Shown: positions 6,914-14,715 of the stretch, piece by piece
Numbering within the stretch: the first letter of the stretch is position 1
Layout: the number at the start of each line of letters is the position of its first letter
Program-made: the position numbers and the translations under genes
Notes under the pieces: model-generated
Databases searched by the model: none
Seen by the model: the letters and a program-made list of their open reading frames with translations, nothing else
What the model was told of the DNA's origin: nothing
Assembly (NCBI GenBank): GCA_000482145.1
Contig: AUXH01000365.1
Location: 1-19,834 of the forward strand
Length of the DNA stretch: 19,834 bases
Origin: Strigomonas culicis
Lineage: Eukaryota > Euglenozoa > Kinetoplastea > Trypanosomatida > Trypanosomatidae
Direction of reading: 5' to 3'

Positions 6914-9781
6914 ATGAGTGTACCAATCCAGTCCGCGACAGTCCCGCATCCAACGGCTACCACTAGCACTGGTAATAGTAATACTACAACTACTACCTCA
7001 CTCGATGCCATTATAGAACGTCAATACCAGCAGCACATAGCCAGCGCCTTGCCACGTCATGGGGATCCGGCCAGCACCTCCACCGAGAGCGGCACGAACC
7101 AAAAGATGAATCCCCGCGGCGGGAGTCAAAGCTTCTCGCCAAAGGCGTGGTTAAACGAAACGCTCGCCCTGCTGCTGAAAGCACAGGAATCCTCCTCCTC
7201 CCCCTCCTCCCCACTCTCCTCGGCGTCGCTCCACACACTGGTGCTGCTGCTGGATGGTCAGCTGCAGCTCCACGCCGCGCAGCGATCGCTTCAACTCGAG
7301 CACGAAACGTCGGAGCGGCTGCTCGGCAGCACGATGCAGCACCTCCAGCTGGAGGTCGCGAAGATGCGCGAGGATACGCAGCAGATGGAAGAGACCGTGA
7401 AGCAGCTGGAGGACACCGCCGCGGCCACCCGGGCAGACTCGGGCGATGGAAAGGATGGCGCGACCCACGCGCATCCGGCGGCCGCGGACGGCGGGTCTCC
7501 TTCCATGGACGCGAATGTCCTGTCGGATCTGAAAAATGTGTATAACAAGTTGGAGTTCTGCGACGAGATGATGAAGCACGCGGTGTCGTTGGAGAAGGAT
7601 ATGCAAGCGCTGAATCGATCGATTGGAACGATAAACCAAACGAATAACAATAGCAATAATACGAACACCGCGTTGCTCTCTGAATTAGCGGACAAGGTTG
7701 AGCGCATTGAGGATCGACTGACGAAAATACGAGCCATAATCCCCAATTATGGCGAGACGGTCAGCCACACATCGAACGCGAATCAGACCAACCGGGTGTC
7801 TCTGAGCGCCCAGCTCCTGGAGAACAAGCAGATCATTCAGAAGACGATGGAGCGCAACGGCTTCACCGCACTGCAGGAGCGGCGACTGTCGGCGGCGATC
7901 GAGTACGTGACGACGCTGCGGAAGGTGAAGAAGGAGCGCATGGTGCTGATCGACTACTTCACGCAGCAGTCCCTGCAGTCTCTGTTCGACGTGATGGACG
8001 CCAATGTGGTCGTTACGCTCCCACCTGCATCGCCACCGACGACGAGTAGTCGTGCTATAATCGCACCGGAGGAGGTCCGTCGTGTTGTGCAGAAGCTTGA
8101 GAATGTGGTTGTCCCGGCCATCAATAAAAAGCTGAGTGAGGAGCTCTCGTTCTTGTTCGACCTCCTCTTCACCTCATCCACAGCAGCAGCACCGACGGCG
8201 TCCACCGCCACGACTACAACGATGGAAGATGCACATCCCACTCCTGCGGCGACCAGCAGCAGCTCGCACGATGAGGCCTTCTTTGAAGAAGTGTACACGA
8301 GTGTCATCGCCCGCATCGCGGAGCACCTCAACCAACACAACAAGCTAAGCCATCTGATCCGCCACGTGAACACGGAGCAGGAGCTGCTGCACCTCTACAC
8401 CGCCACCGGCCGCGTCCAGGTCGAACTGACGTCGTCCACCGCGGCCGCACCGCTGTGGGCCTCGAAGCGGGAGAAGCTACACACGCACATCAACGCCTTT
8501 GCGCACCACACCTTTGCGAAGGTGTACATGGAGGACGCCATCGCGCAGCTCTATGGCCACTTCTGCACCGCGCCGATACAGCAGCATCTGGAAAAGGGTC
8601 TGCTGCTCCCCCCGCAAAACAACAGCGCGGCGCCGGCTGCCGCTGCTCCTAGTGGTAATGCGAATGACGGCAGCAGCCTACCCGCCAGCACGGCCTCACC
8701 TATTTTTGTGAACACACTCGCCACGCAGCTTTTCCACGCGGAGCAGTGCGCCGGGGCGTTTTTTAAAGAGCTTACGGTTCCGATTATTACGGAAAAGATC
8801 AAGCAGCTGTTTATGTCCGTGTGTATGCAGTATACGCCCAACCCCAACGCCGTTCCAGCCGTCGCCGATACGAACAGCAACACCGGTAATGCGAGCGAAA
8901 ACGAGGGCAACGAGGCGCAGCTCCTACAGAATATTTTTGTGCTCCTGCAAGTCATCAAACCCTTCTTTCTGAAATGCAAGAACAAGTGCGAGCAGCTGTA
9001 CCAGAGCAAGGCCAGCCGCGGCGCGGCCGCGGAGCCACTCCACGGCACCACGAAGGACGATGATTTTATTAAAGCCTACGTGCAGACACACCTGTGGGAC
9101 ACCCTTTTCCAGACGGTCATCTCCCAAACGTGCGTGGGGCAGAACGAGGCAGCGCTGGTGCACAGCGTCGCGCAGCCACTTCTGCGCTGCACGGCAGACT
9201 ACGCGCAGCTCTCCGTCTTCGCGCACGCCAGTCCGACAACAACCAATGCAACGGCGGCGAGTGCGAATGCAAATCTGTTCACCCCGTCGCAGTATAAGGC
9301 GCCGACGGCGGCGCTTCGTGTGTTGGGTGAAAAGCTGATTGAGGTGCCGTTTGTGTTGGAGAACATCATTTCGCACCATCAGCACCATCAAAATACGAAA
9401 CGGGAAGCGGTGGCGGCGGGAGAGCAGAACAACGACTTGAAAGAATTCAACAGTTTTCTCGACGAGGCCTCCGAGCGGTGGCTGCAGGAGATCATTGAGA
9501 ACGTCATGGCGGACTTCTTGGGTCACAAATTGTTAAAGATAAAAATATATGTGAACGCGCCAAATAATGGTAACAAGGAGAAGATTGAACAGATGCTAAT
9601 TGATTTGGAGTTCTTTCAAAATATCTTGTCTGCCGTCAGTGAAAAAACAAACGAACGGATTCATCATATTTATAATAAACTACAGGAGTTTAAAAACAAT
9701 AACATCAATAACAATAATAATAGTGAAGAAGCAGAGGAATGCACACTAGAGGACCTTCTCCATTTATCGTTCAACAAATAA
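6914..9781 (+). CDS. COG7: Conserved oligomeric Golgi complex subunit 7-like protein
   Basis: 955 residues from ATG 6914, no membrane segment. The N-terminal pattern FSPKAWLNE (about 74-82), then HTLVLLLDGQLQL and a coiled coil up to about residue 170 (LQLEVAKMREDTQQMEETVKQLE), matches the arrangement at the start of COG7 (F-x-x-K-x-W-I/L-N, then a coiled coil). The C-terminal block ERWLQEIIENVMADFL (about 854-869), followed by IEQMLIDLEFFQNILSAV, matches the COG7 end in which a W-L helix precedes a Q-L-x-x-D-x-x-Y/F-x-x-x-x-x-x-A-L helix. COG7 belongs to the Cog5-8 lobe of the tether for retrograde intra-Golgi vesicles and supports glycosylation enzyme recycling. The protein is longer than animal COG7 (about 770) because of Thr/Asn/Ala/Ser-rich spacers (e.g. 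15-30, 171-197, near 590 and 640) and an Asn-rich tail. Identification is by pattern recognition from memory; another CATCHR-family tether subunit is the main alternative. Confidence 0.72.
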   Translation: MSVPIQSATVPHPTATTSTGNSNTTTTTSLDAIIERQYQQHIASALPRHGDPASTSTESGTNQKMNPRGGSQSFSPKAWLNETLALLLKAQESSSSPSSPLSSASLHTLVLLLDGQLQLHAAQRSLQLEHETSERLLGSTMQHLQLEVAKMREDTQQMEETVKQLEDTAAATRADSGDGKDGATHAHPAAADGGSPSMDANVLSDLKNVYNKLEFCDEMMKHAVSLEKDMQALNRSIGTINQTNNNSNNTNTALLSELADKVERIEDRLTKIRAIIPNYGETVSHTSNANQTNRVSLSAQLLENKQIIQKTMERNGFTALQERRLSAAIEYVTTLRKVKKERMVLIDYFTQQSLQSLFDVMDANVVVTLPPASPPTTSSRAIIAPEEVRRVVQKLENVVVPAINKKLSEELSFLFDLLFTSSTAAAPTASTATTTTMEDAHPTPAATSSSSHDEAFFEEVYTSVIARIAEHLNQHNKLSHLIRHVNTEQELLHLYTATGRVQVELTSSTAAAPLWASKREKLHTHINAFAHHTFAKVYMEDAIAQLYGHFCTAPIQQHLEKGLLLPPQNNSAAPAAAAPSGNANDGSSLPASTASPIFVNTLATQLFHAEQCAGAFFKELTVPIITEKIKQLFMSVCMQYTPNPNAVPAVADTNSNTGNASENEGNEAQLLQNIFVLLQVIKPFFLKCKNKCEQLYQSKASRGAAAEPLHGTTKDDDFIKAYVQTHLWDTLFQTVISQTCVGQNEAALVHSVAQPLLRCTADYAQLSVFAHASPTTTNATAASANANLFTPSQYKAPTAALRVLGEKLIEVPFVLENIISHHQHHQNTKREAVAAGEQNNDLKEFNSFLDEASERWLQEIIENVMADFLGHKLLKIKIYVNAPNNGNKEKIEQMLIDLEFFQNILSAVSEKTNERIHHIYNKLQEFKNNNINNNNNSEEAEECTLEDLLHLSFNK
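9694..9723 (+). repeat. AAT/AAC repeat (Asn-rich tail) in the COG7-like gene
   Basis: Imperfect AAC/AAT codons encode an Asn-rich stretch shortly before the final acidic and leucine-rich residues of the protein. Confidence 0.8.
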
Positions 9782-9984
9782 ACTACAAAAACAAAATGAA
9801 AGAGTCTGTTAACATGTTCTGTTTCCATTTGTGTGTATTACAGGCGAATAGCAAAGAATAAAAACAACAAGAAATGAAGAAAGAAAAAAGATCCCCACCC
9901 TCTTATTAGTGTTGGTGTAGTTATGATTATGACCATGAATTAATATAGTCTCTTATAATTATTATTTTGTTGTTCTTGTTCTGC

Positions 9985-10013
9985 CTCTCTTGTCTTTTGT
10001 TTTCTTCTCGTAG
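9985..10013 (+). promoter_or_regulatory. Strong putative spliced-leader acceptor for the PhoD-like gene
   Basis: A pyrimidine-rich tract from about 9966 to 10009 runs into TAG, with AG at 10012-10013, only 13 nt before ATG 10027. This argues against translation of the open upstream extension (9967-10026, no ATG) and fixes ATG 10027 as the start. The preceding spacer (9782-10012) holds no gene. Confidence 0.65.
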
Positions 10014-10026
10014 TTCCACATTTACA

Positions 10027-12627
10027 ATGTTTTGGCTGCGCCGAAGGGTCGCATTTCACTCTATCGTAATGATATTCTTCTTCGTCTTATGTTTATTAGT
10101 GCTACACTGTGATGGTAGCCGTGCGGATCATCAGCAGCAGCATAACCTTATTGCAAATGGGGTATTCGTGAGCTCGAACAACCATCTGAAACCTCAGGTC
10201 TTTTGGGACACCATCGCGGACACGGTCACACGCCAGGCGCACCGCATCAACAACATTGACCGCAACAACAGTCAGCATCGGCCGCATCCGCATCTCGACG
10301 TGCTGCTGTGGAATGGAAACAGCATTGAAAGTTACGATGCGTATGACTACCAACAGATTAGCGACTACAATACGGACTATTACAATGTGCACGAGACGCC
10401 CAAAACGCTCCATCAGACGTCGAACACGTCCGGCACGGTGGGGAAGCCAATGGCCAGCCGACCGTTCGTCAACAATGTGACCGACATGGCACACTACAGT
10501 TTTCACTTTTTAAAAGCGGATTTGCAAAGGCACTTCCACGACCTGAAGCACAACGTACACTATGAGCGCTTTCTCAATCGGATGATGGGTGATGCTGCAC
10601 CGCGGAGCAGTGAGAAGCAGTCGCGTAATCGCTTTGTGATTGGAAGTCCGGATGCGCAGGACGTGGGGCTGCGTGGATTCCACCCGCACTATAAATTTGA
10701 TGAACAGGAGTTGCGCGACGAGGCGTTAGGCAACGAGATGAGCGAACAGATCCTTTCAGAGATTTATAAGTATTACAAGAAGGATTTTCTTTCCACACCA
10801 GGAGAGGAGGAGACGGAAAAGGGAAAGAAGAAGGGAGCGGCGCCCCCGTTGTATTCCTTTACCACTGTGAAGGCGCCCACTTCCACTACAACGGATGGCG
10901 ATGACAGGTTTTCTGTGTTTTATGAAAATGCGTTTTGCATTATCACGTTGGACACCATTTCGGAACGGATCCGACGGATTCCTTACGGTGCGGGGCAGCA
11001 CAAGCTGAAGGTGCTGTACAATAGAAAAACACATCAGGCGAAGCAGCAGCAGCAGCAGCAGCAAGGACATGATGGAGGAGAGGAAGATGAGGAAGCCGTC
11101 CGGGACGCATACAACCGCAACCGCCAGAACCGCCGGTTTTTCATCAACTACACACGAAACATCTTGACCCCCTTTTACTTCAACAACGAGGCGGGGACCA
11201 TCCATGTGCACCGCGATAGCATGCCGTATCGCCGCGGGGTGCATGCCCTCGAGCGCGTGCGCGCGGACGCCATCGCCTATACGCAGCAGCTCCACGAGGA
11301 GGGCGGGGCGCCGCGCGCGGCGGACCTCCACTTTGACCTGGACGATCTGCTCGGCGAGGCGCAGTGGGCCTGGCTCGAGGATCTGCTCGAAAACCACATC
11401 TCCGACCACAGCGATGCGGATGGGACGGGCCGCGGCACAGATGACACGGCGATCCGGAAGCGGAAGTGTGCGGTCACCATTTTGGCCTCTCCGCTGCAGT
11501 TCCTGCTCAACGAGAACAAACCGTTTATGGGGTGGGATCTGTTTCCCTTCTCGCGCTCGAAGCTGCTCTTCTTGTTACAACGCTACCACGTCGAGCGCTT
11601 TGTGTTTCTCTCCGGCAACGCGGCGCAGTTTGCGGAGCTCGGCATCGTCGACGCCGTGCGCGACCGCGAAGACCATTACGCGCGCCGCATCGATGCGCTC
11701 TACGCCCGACGCAGCGTCTCGCGCACACTCACGGAGGACACCGCCTGGAGCATCCCGCAGAACGATCCCCACCACCATCACCCCGGTTCTGTAGGAGAGG
11801 GTGGCCACCCGCAGGACTACCTTGTGGAGTTATCGGGTGGTGGTACGACGCAGAGTGCGGTGTACGACATCCCCGCCCTCCGCGACGCGCGCCACTCGGC
11901 CCCGCCCTCCGCGCTGGCCTTCTACACGGCCTATCTGCGGCTGCTGCTCCTCGACCCGCTGCCACTCGTGGTGCGCGCGCTGTCGTGGCTGTCGCTTACG
12001 TCCTGGTGCTTCGGCGCGATGCCGAGCGAGGTCAACCCGCGCGGTGTGCTCTTCCCGCGCTCCGTGCTGCTGCACCGCCGCGCGGCGTACACGAGCGCGC
12101 AGCCGTACGACGTGGCGGCGGACGCGTCCGTCGCGAGCAATTATAACTTCGGCACCTTCACACTGGCCTGGCGCGCGCCGACCGCGGCGGCACCAACCAC
12201 GTGGGAGGAGGCAGATGCCCAGCTGGCGCTCACCGTTCAGCTCCACCGCGCGCGCGATGGCAAGCCCCTCCTGACGTTCGAACGGCCCTTGAGCGCGCTG
12301 CCCGCCTACACACTGACGAACCGCCACCCGCCGCAGGGCGACGCGGCAGAAGCGGAAGTCTTTGACCCACAGCTGGTCTATCGCTTCAACCTTTACAGCT
12401 CCGTCGCGGATGTGCCGTCGACGAAGCGGCAGCTACTGGGCAGTGACAGTCCCTCCCTCCACTTCTACCTCACCGCGAAACAACGAGTTATGCTGCACAT
12501 CATCACCTATCTCTATCGCGTGGGCGTCGCCATGGTTCTTTTTGTGATCGGCACCTTCATCGTGTACAAGATATGGGCGCTCGTGAGGACAGAGCAGATT
12601 ACAGTGGTGAAGCTAAAATTCGAATAA
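10027..12627 (+). CDS. Membrane-anchored PhoD-like phosphatase homologue lacking metal-binding residues
   Basis: 866 residues from ATG 10027. An N-terminal hydrophobic segment (about 12-28) is a signal peptide, and a C-terminal transmembrane helix (about 825-850) precedes a short basic tail, so most of the chain is lumenal or extracellular. PhoD-family framework motifs appear in order: FVSSNNHLKPQVFWDTI (about 47-63), LLWNGNSIE (93-101), VIGSPDAQDVGL (204-215), IITLDT (about 305-310), LLGEAQWAWLEDLL (441-454), ILASPLQFL (485-493), GWDLFPFSRSKLL (502-514), FLSGNAAQFAEL (527-538), LVELSGGGTTQSAV and NYNFGTFTLAW (about 705-715). Family members normally read SC, GDNIY, WDDHDYG and SGDVH at the metal-binding motifs; here they read SS, GNSIE, PDAQDVG and SGNAAQ. 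The protein is therefore probably not a phosphatase and may bind a ligand or act as a scaffold. Long insertions include an Asp/Tyr/His-rich block (about 100-150), a CAG-encoded Gln run (about 339-347) and a His run. Function unknown; family assignment confident. Confidence 0.88.
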   Translation: MFWLRRRVAFHSIVMIFFFVLCLLVLHCDGSRADHQQQHNLIANGVFVSSNNHLKPQVFWDTIADTVTRQAHRINNIDRNNSQHRPHPHLDVLLWNGNSIESYDAYDYQQISDYNTDYYNVHETPKTLHQTSNTSGTVGKPMASRPFVNNVTDMAHYSFHFLKADLQRHFHDLKHNVHYERFLNRMMGDAAPRSSEKQSRNRFVIGSPDAQDVGLRGFHPHYKFDEQELRDEALGNEMSEQILSEIYKYYKKDFLSTPGEEETEKGKKKGAAPPLYSFTTVKAPTSTTTDGDDRFSVFYENAFCIITLDTISERIRRIPYGAGQHKLKVLYNRKTHQAKQQQQQQQGHDGGEEDEEAVRDAYNRNRQNRRFFINYTRNILTPFYFNNEAGTIHVHRDSMPYRRGVHALERVRADAIAYTQQLHEEGGAPRAADLHFDLDDLLGEAQWAWLEDLLENHISDHSDADGTGRGTDDTAIRKRKCAVTILASPLQFLLNENKPFMGWDLFPFSRSKLLFLLQRYHVERFVFLSGNAAQFAELGIVDAVRDREDHYARRIDALYARRSVSRTLTEDTAWSIPQNDPHHHHPGSVGEGGHPQDYLVELSGGGTTQSAVYDIPALRDARHSAPPSALAFYTAYLRLLLLDPLPLVVRALSWLSLTSWCFGAMPSEVNPRGVLFPRSVLLHRRAAYTSAQPYDVAADASVASNYNFGTFTLAWRAPTAAAPTTWEEADAQLALTVQLHRARDGKPLLTFERPLSALPAYTLTNRHPPQGDAAEAEVFDPQLVYRFNLYSSVADVPSTKRQLLGSDSPSLHFYLTAKQRVMLHIITYLYRVGVAMVLFVIGTFIVYKIWALVRTEQITVVKLKFE
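11044..11064 (+). repeat. CAG repeat (poly-Gln) in the PhoD-like gene
   Basis: Seven Gln codons in a charged insertion between the LDT motif and the conserved central part of the domain. Confidence 0.85.
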
Positions 12628-12701
12628 CTGAATTATTGCGTAGTTTCATGTATTAAAGAAAAAACAAAATACTAAATGAAAAAACTAACTCGCTGGAGAG
12701 T

Positions 12702-12889
12702 ATGCCTCCTCGCATCTATGCGCGGCCACTGGCGGAGCGCGGCAGCGACAAAAGGGGGGAGGGAGCGGCGCAAAGGGGGCGGAGACGACCGTTCCCCACG
12801 CTCTGACCGCTCGGAATGCACACGCGACACCGCTGAACCCCTTGGAGCCCCCACCCCCACAGCTGACCGCCGCGATGAGCACAACATAG
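12702..12889 (+). pseudogene. Relic of the 3' end of a receptor-type adenylate cyclase gene
   Basis: This GC-rich island in an AT-rich spacer is homologous to the last part of the cyclase gene 14716-19260. Its 5' part (12723-12749) encodes RPLAERGSD against RPLLERGSD at 19090-19116 (22 of 27 bases identical, counted by eye). Its 3' part (12809-12889) aligns without gaps to the final 27 codons of the cyclase (54 of 81 bases), encoding ARNAHATPLNPLE...AAMSTT and a stop at the same position as AAMSTK and stop; 16 bases in a row are identical (12869-12884 vs 19240-19255). The two parts are in different frames, with the shift in the G-rich stretch 12753-12778, and nothing of the catalytic or receptor domains remains. 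A short independent gene is possible but unlikely given the frameshift. Confidence 0.82.
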
Positions 12890-12982
12890 TATATCCAGTG
12901 CGGATAGGTATCTGTAAGGGCAAAAAAAAACTCCTTCTCTTTATAGGCTAAGAATGATTATCTATATAAACAACAGAACAAT

Positions 12983-12986
<4 letters not shown>

Positions 12987-13023
<37 letters not shown>

Positions 13024-13066
13024 TAGAGATATAGATATATATATATGTGTGTGTGTGTATGTGTGT
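12987..13066. repeat. CA repeat and TG repeat forming a long inverted repeat
   Basis: A CA run (12987-13019) is followed by an AT-rich loop (13020-13045) and a TG run (13046-13066, one interruption). The two arms are complementary, so transcript or single-stranded DNA could form a hairpin of up to about 20 bp. Confidence 0.85.
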
Positions 13067-13229
13067 TGTATCCAATTATTTTTTGTTTCATTGGTTTTCG
13101 TTTTTTTTTTGCAGAATGCAGCAATGTATATTAGTTTGCTAATGATGTTTTGTCTTTTTTTCTTTTTTAATTCTGTCTTTTTTTCTGTAAGGTGAAAGGG
13201 TGAACAGAGTAAGTATTGTGGACTCCACC

Positions 13230-13247
13230 ATGATAGCATGCTATCAT
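13230..13247. repeat. 18-bp perfect palindrome followed by a T-run
   Basis: ATGATAGCATGCTATCAT reads the same on both strands and is followed directly by further T residues. The outer arms are long enough for a hairpin with a tight loop, or for a dimeric protein site. Confidence 0.7.
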
Positions 13248-13311
13248 TTTTGCTTGGTTCTCTTTTACTTCGTTATACCACCTGAACAGCAAGCAACAAA
13301 ATGTATGTGTG

Positions 13312-13337
13312 TGTATATGTATACGCGTACATATACA
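13312..13337. repeat. Near-perfect AT-rich palindrome with a TACGCGTA core
   Basis: Arms TGTATATG (13312-13319) and CATATACA (13330-13337) flank the self-complementary core TACGCGTA (13322-13329), with two extra bases (13320-13321) on the left. It sits in a TG/TA-rich stretch, so chance formation from repeats is possible. Confidence 0.55.
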
Positions 13338-14321
13338 TATATATAGTCGTTCGTCTCTTTTCCATTTACTGATATCTTCCATTTTAGAATTCGTATCCAC
13401 GTTGAAGGAATGCATCAGCAGCAGAAAAAAAAACGTCTATAACAGTGTTTGCTTCTTCTTTTTCTGTCAAGAGTGTGCAATATGCAAATGCATCTCTTTT
13501 TGAAAAAAAAAAGTGACTTCTGTTCTCTACATTTCTTTTCTGCTGCTTTCTGTTTTACTTTACACGTTGCGTTTGTCAGTTTTTGTAATAGGTAAGGATA
13601 CAAACGTTGTTATACAGGCAACCGGTGTGACACGTGCTCCAATGAGATCCGCGCCTCTGTCGAATGGGGAGGGGATTTACGATGGGGTCAACATCTCTTA
13701 GAGAGTCTCGGATGTGTGCATCCGGCATTGCCTTTCTCTCTATCTATCTCTGTCCGCGCGGGCAGCGACAGGTGACCGCACACCTCTTCATGGGACTGGG
13801 CCATCCGCGGGGTGTTGGTGGTGGTGGTGATTGGTTAGTTGTTGCTGTTGTTGTTGTTGTTGTTTGCGCCTGTATGGAGTCGTGAGACGTGCTGGTGGAC
13901 ATAGCATGTGTGGAAGTGTATCCGCGATCTTTAGGAGGCACACGCAGTGACATGTGGTGCTGGCCCGCTTTGATGCCGTGCTGGGCAAAGGGGATACGAT
14001 GGCAAAGTCCACCACAACACTCTGCAGTGTTTGGCTGTTTAACAGCTTTTCTTTCATCACCCACGCCGATCATCCTTCACTGTATATATATATATTTAGC
14101 TGCTATATTTGTTTGGATTGTTACTTCGTTTTTTTTTCTTTGCGAAAGGACACCGCTGCAAACCGTCTCAAATGAGTAAAAACATAACTCACTGGGGTAC
14201 GTCTCTCGCCTATATAGGCTCTCCTGCTCTGTCTTCTTTTATACCGCACTGCTGTACCCACCTCCTGCACCTTTTCCTTCCCCACACATTTTCTTTTTCT
14301 ACAGGTTTAAGGTATACTTAC

Positions 14322-14345
14322 ATATATATATATATATATATATAT
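14322..14345. repeat. TA dinucleotide microsatellite
   Basis: About twelve uninterrupted AT units in the spacer before the receptor cyclase. Confidence 0.9.
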
Positions 14346-14470
14346 TCTGGTTTCATATTTTGTTTGTGCTTCCTTTTCTTTTCCTTTATTTCACTGTTAT
14401 TTTGTTACCACTTTTTGTGTCGCCTTTATTTTATTTCAAGTTGTCGCTCATATTGGTTATAGGCTTGTGT

Positions 14471-14594
14471 CCTTTTCTGTTGTTGCTTTCTATTTATTTC
14501 ACATTTTTAGTTTTCGTTTGTATTCGAGCAACACACACACACTTCTGCTGTGTGTGTGTGTGTGTGTGTGTTTTCCGGTTGATATTCTCAACAG
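14471..14594 (+). promoter_or_regulatory. Putative spliced-leader acceptor region for the receptor cyclase gene
   Basis: Two candidates: the T-rich tract 14471-14508 ending in AG at 14509-14510, and the AG at 14593-14594 after TATTCTCAAC. The first would place the CA/TG hairpin (14531-14571) inside the 5' UTR of about 205 nt; the second would exclude it and leave about 121 nt. Confidence 0.4.
14531..14571. repeat. Second CA/TG inverted repeat
   Basis: A 12-nt CA run (14531-14542), a six-base spacer and a TG run (14549-14571) form a self-complementary element capable of a stem of about 12 bp with a short loop. Confidence 0.85.
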
Positions 14595-14715
14595 AAAATA
14601 GTTCAATTACATACACACACAAAATTTATATACATCAAAAAAAAAAAAGAATAGCGTATAAACTCTCACGTTCACGCTTCACAATAGCCAATAACAGAAA
14701 GAGACTAGTAGACGC

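Larger units (their letters stand above)
12890..14715. other. 1.8 kb repeat-rich spacer upstream of the receptor cyclase, no supported gene
   Basis: Between the cyclase relic and the cyclase start. It holds CA/TG and TA microsatellites, palindromes at 13230-13247 and 13312-13337, T-rich tracts and a moderately GC-rich part (about 13610-14050) containing TGG/TTG repeats (13815-13864) and a small hairpin (CGGATG TGTG CATCCG near 13708-13723). Open frames up to about 119 codons occur on both strands but are low-complexity, hydrophobic T-run translations or unrecognisable, so none is called. Confidence 0.7.

Noticed and set aside
9967..10026. Upstream extension of the PhoD-like protein by 20 residues
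   Set aside because: No ATG, and a strong pyrimidine tract plus AG at 10012-10013 lies within it, so the mature mRNA should start after it.
12676..12951. Independent 91-residue small gene after the PhoD-like gene
   Set aside because: Its frame is not the one that matches the cyclase tail, and the island is better explained as a cyclase relic.
13750..13810. Possible second cyclase relic (a GCGCGG-GCAGCGA-like string followed by a CTTCATGGGAC-like string)
   Set aside because: Only short scattered matches by eye, no sustained alignment or frame; probably chance.
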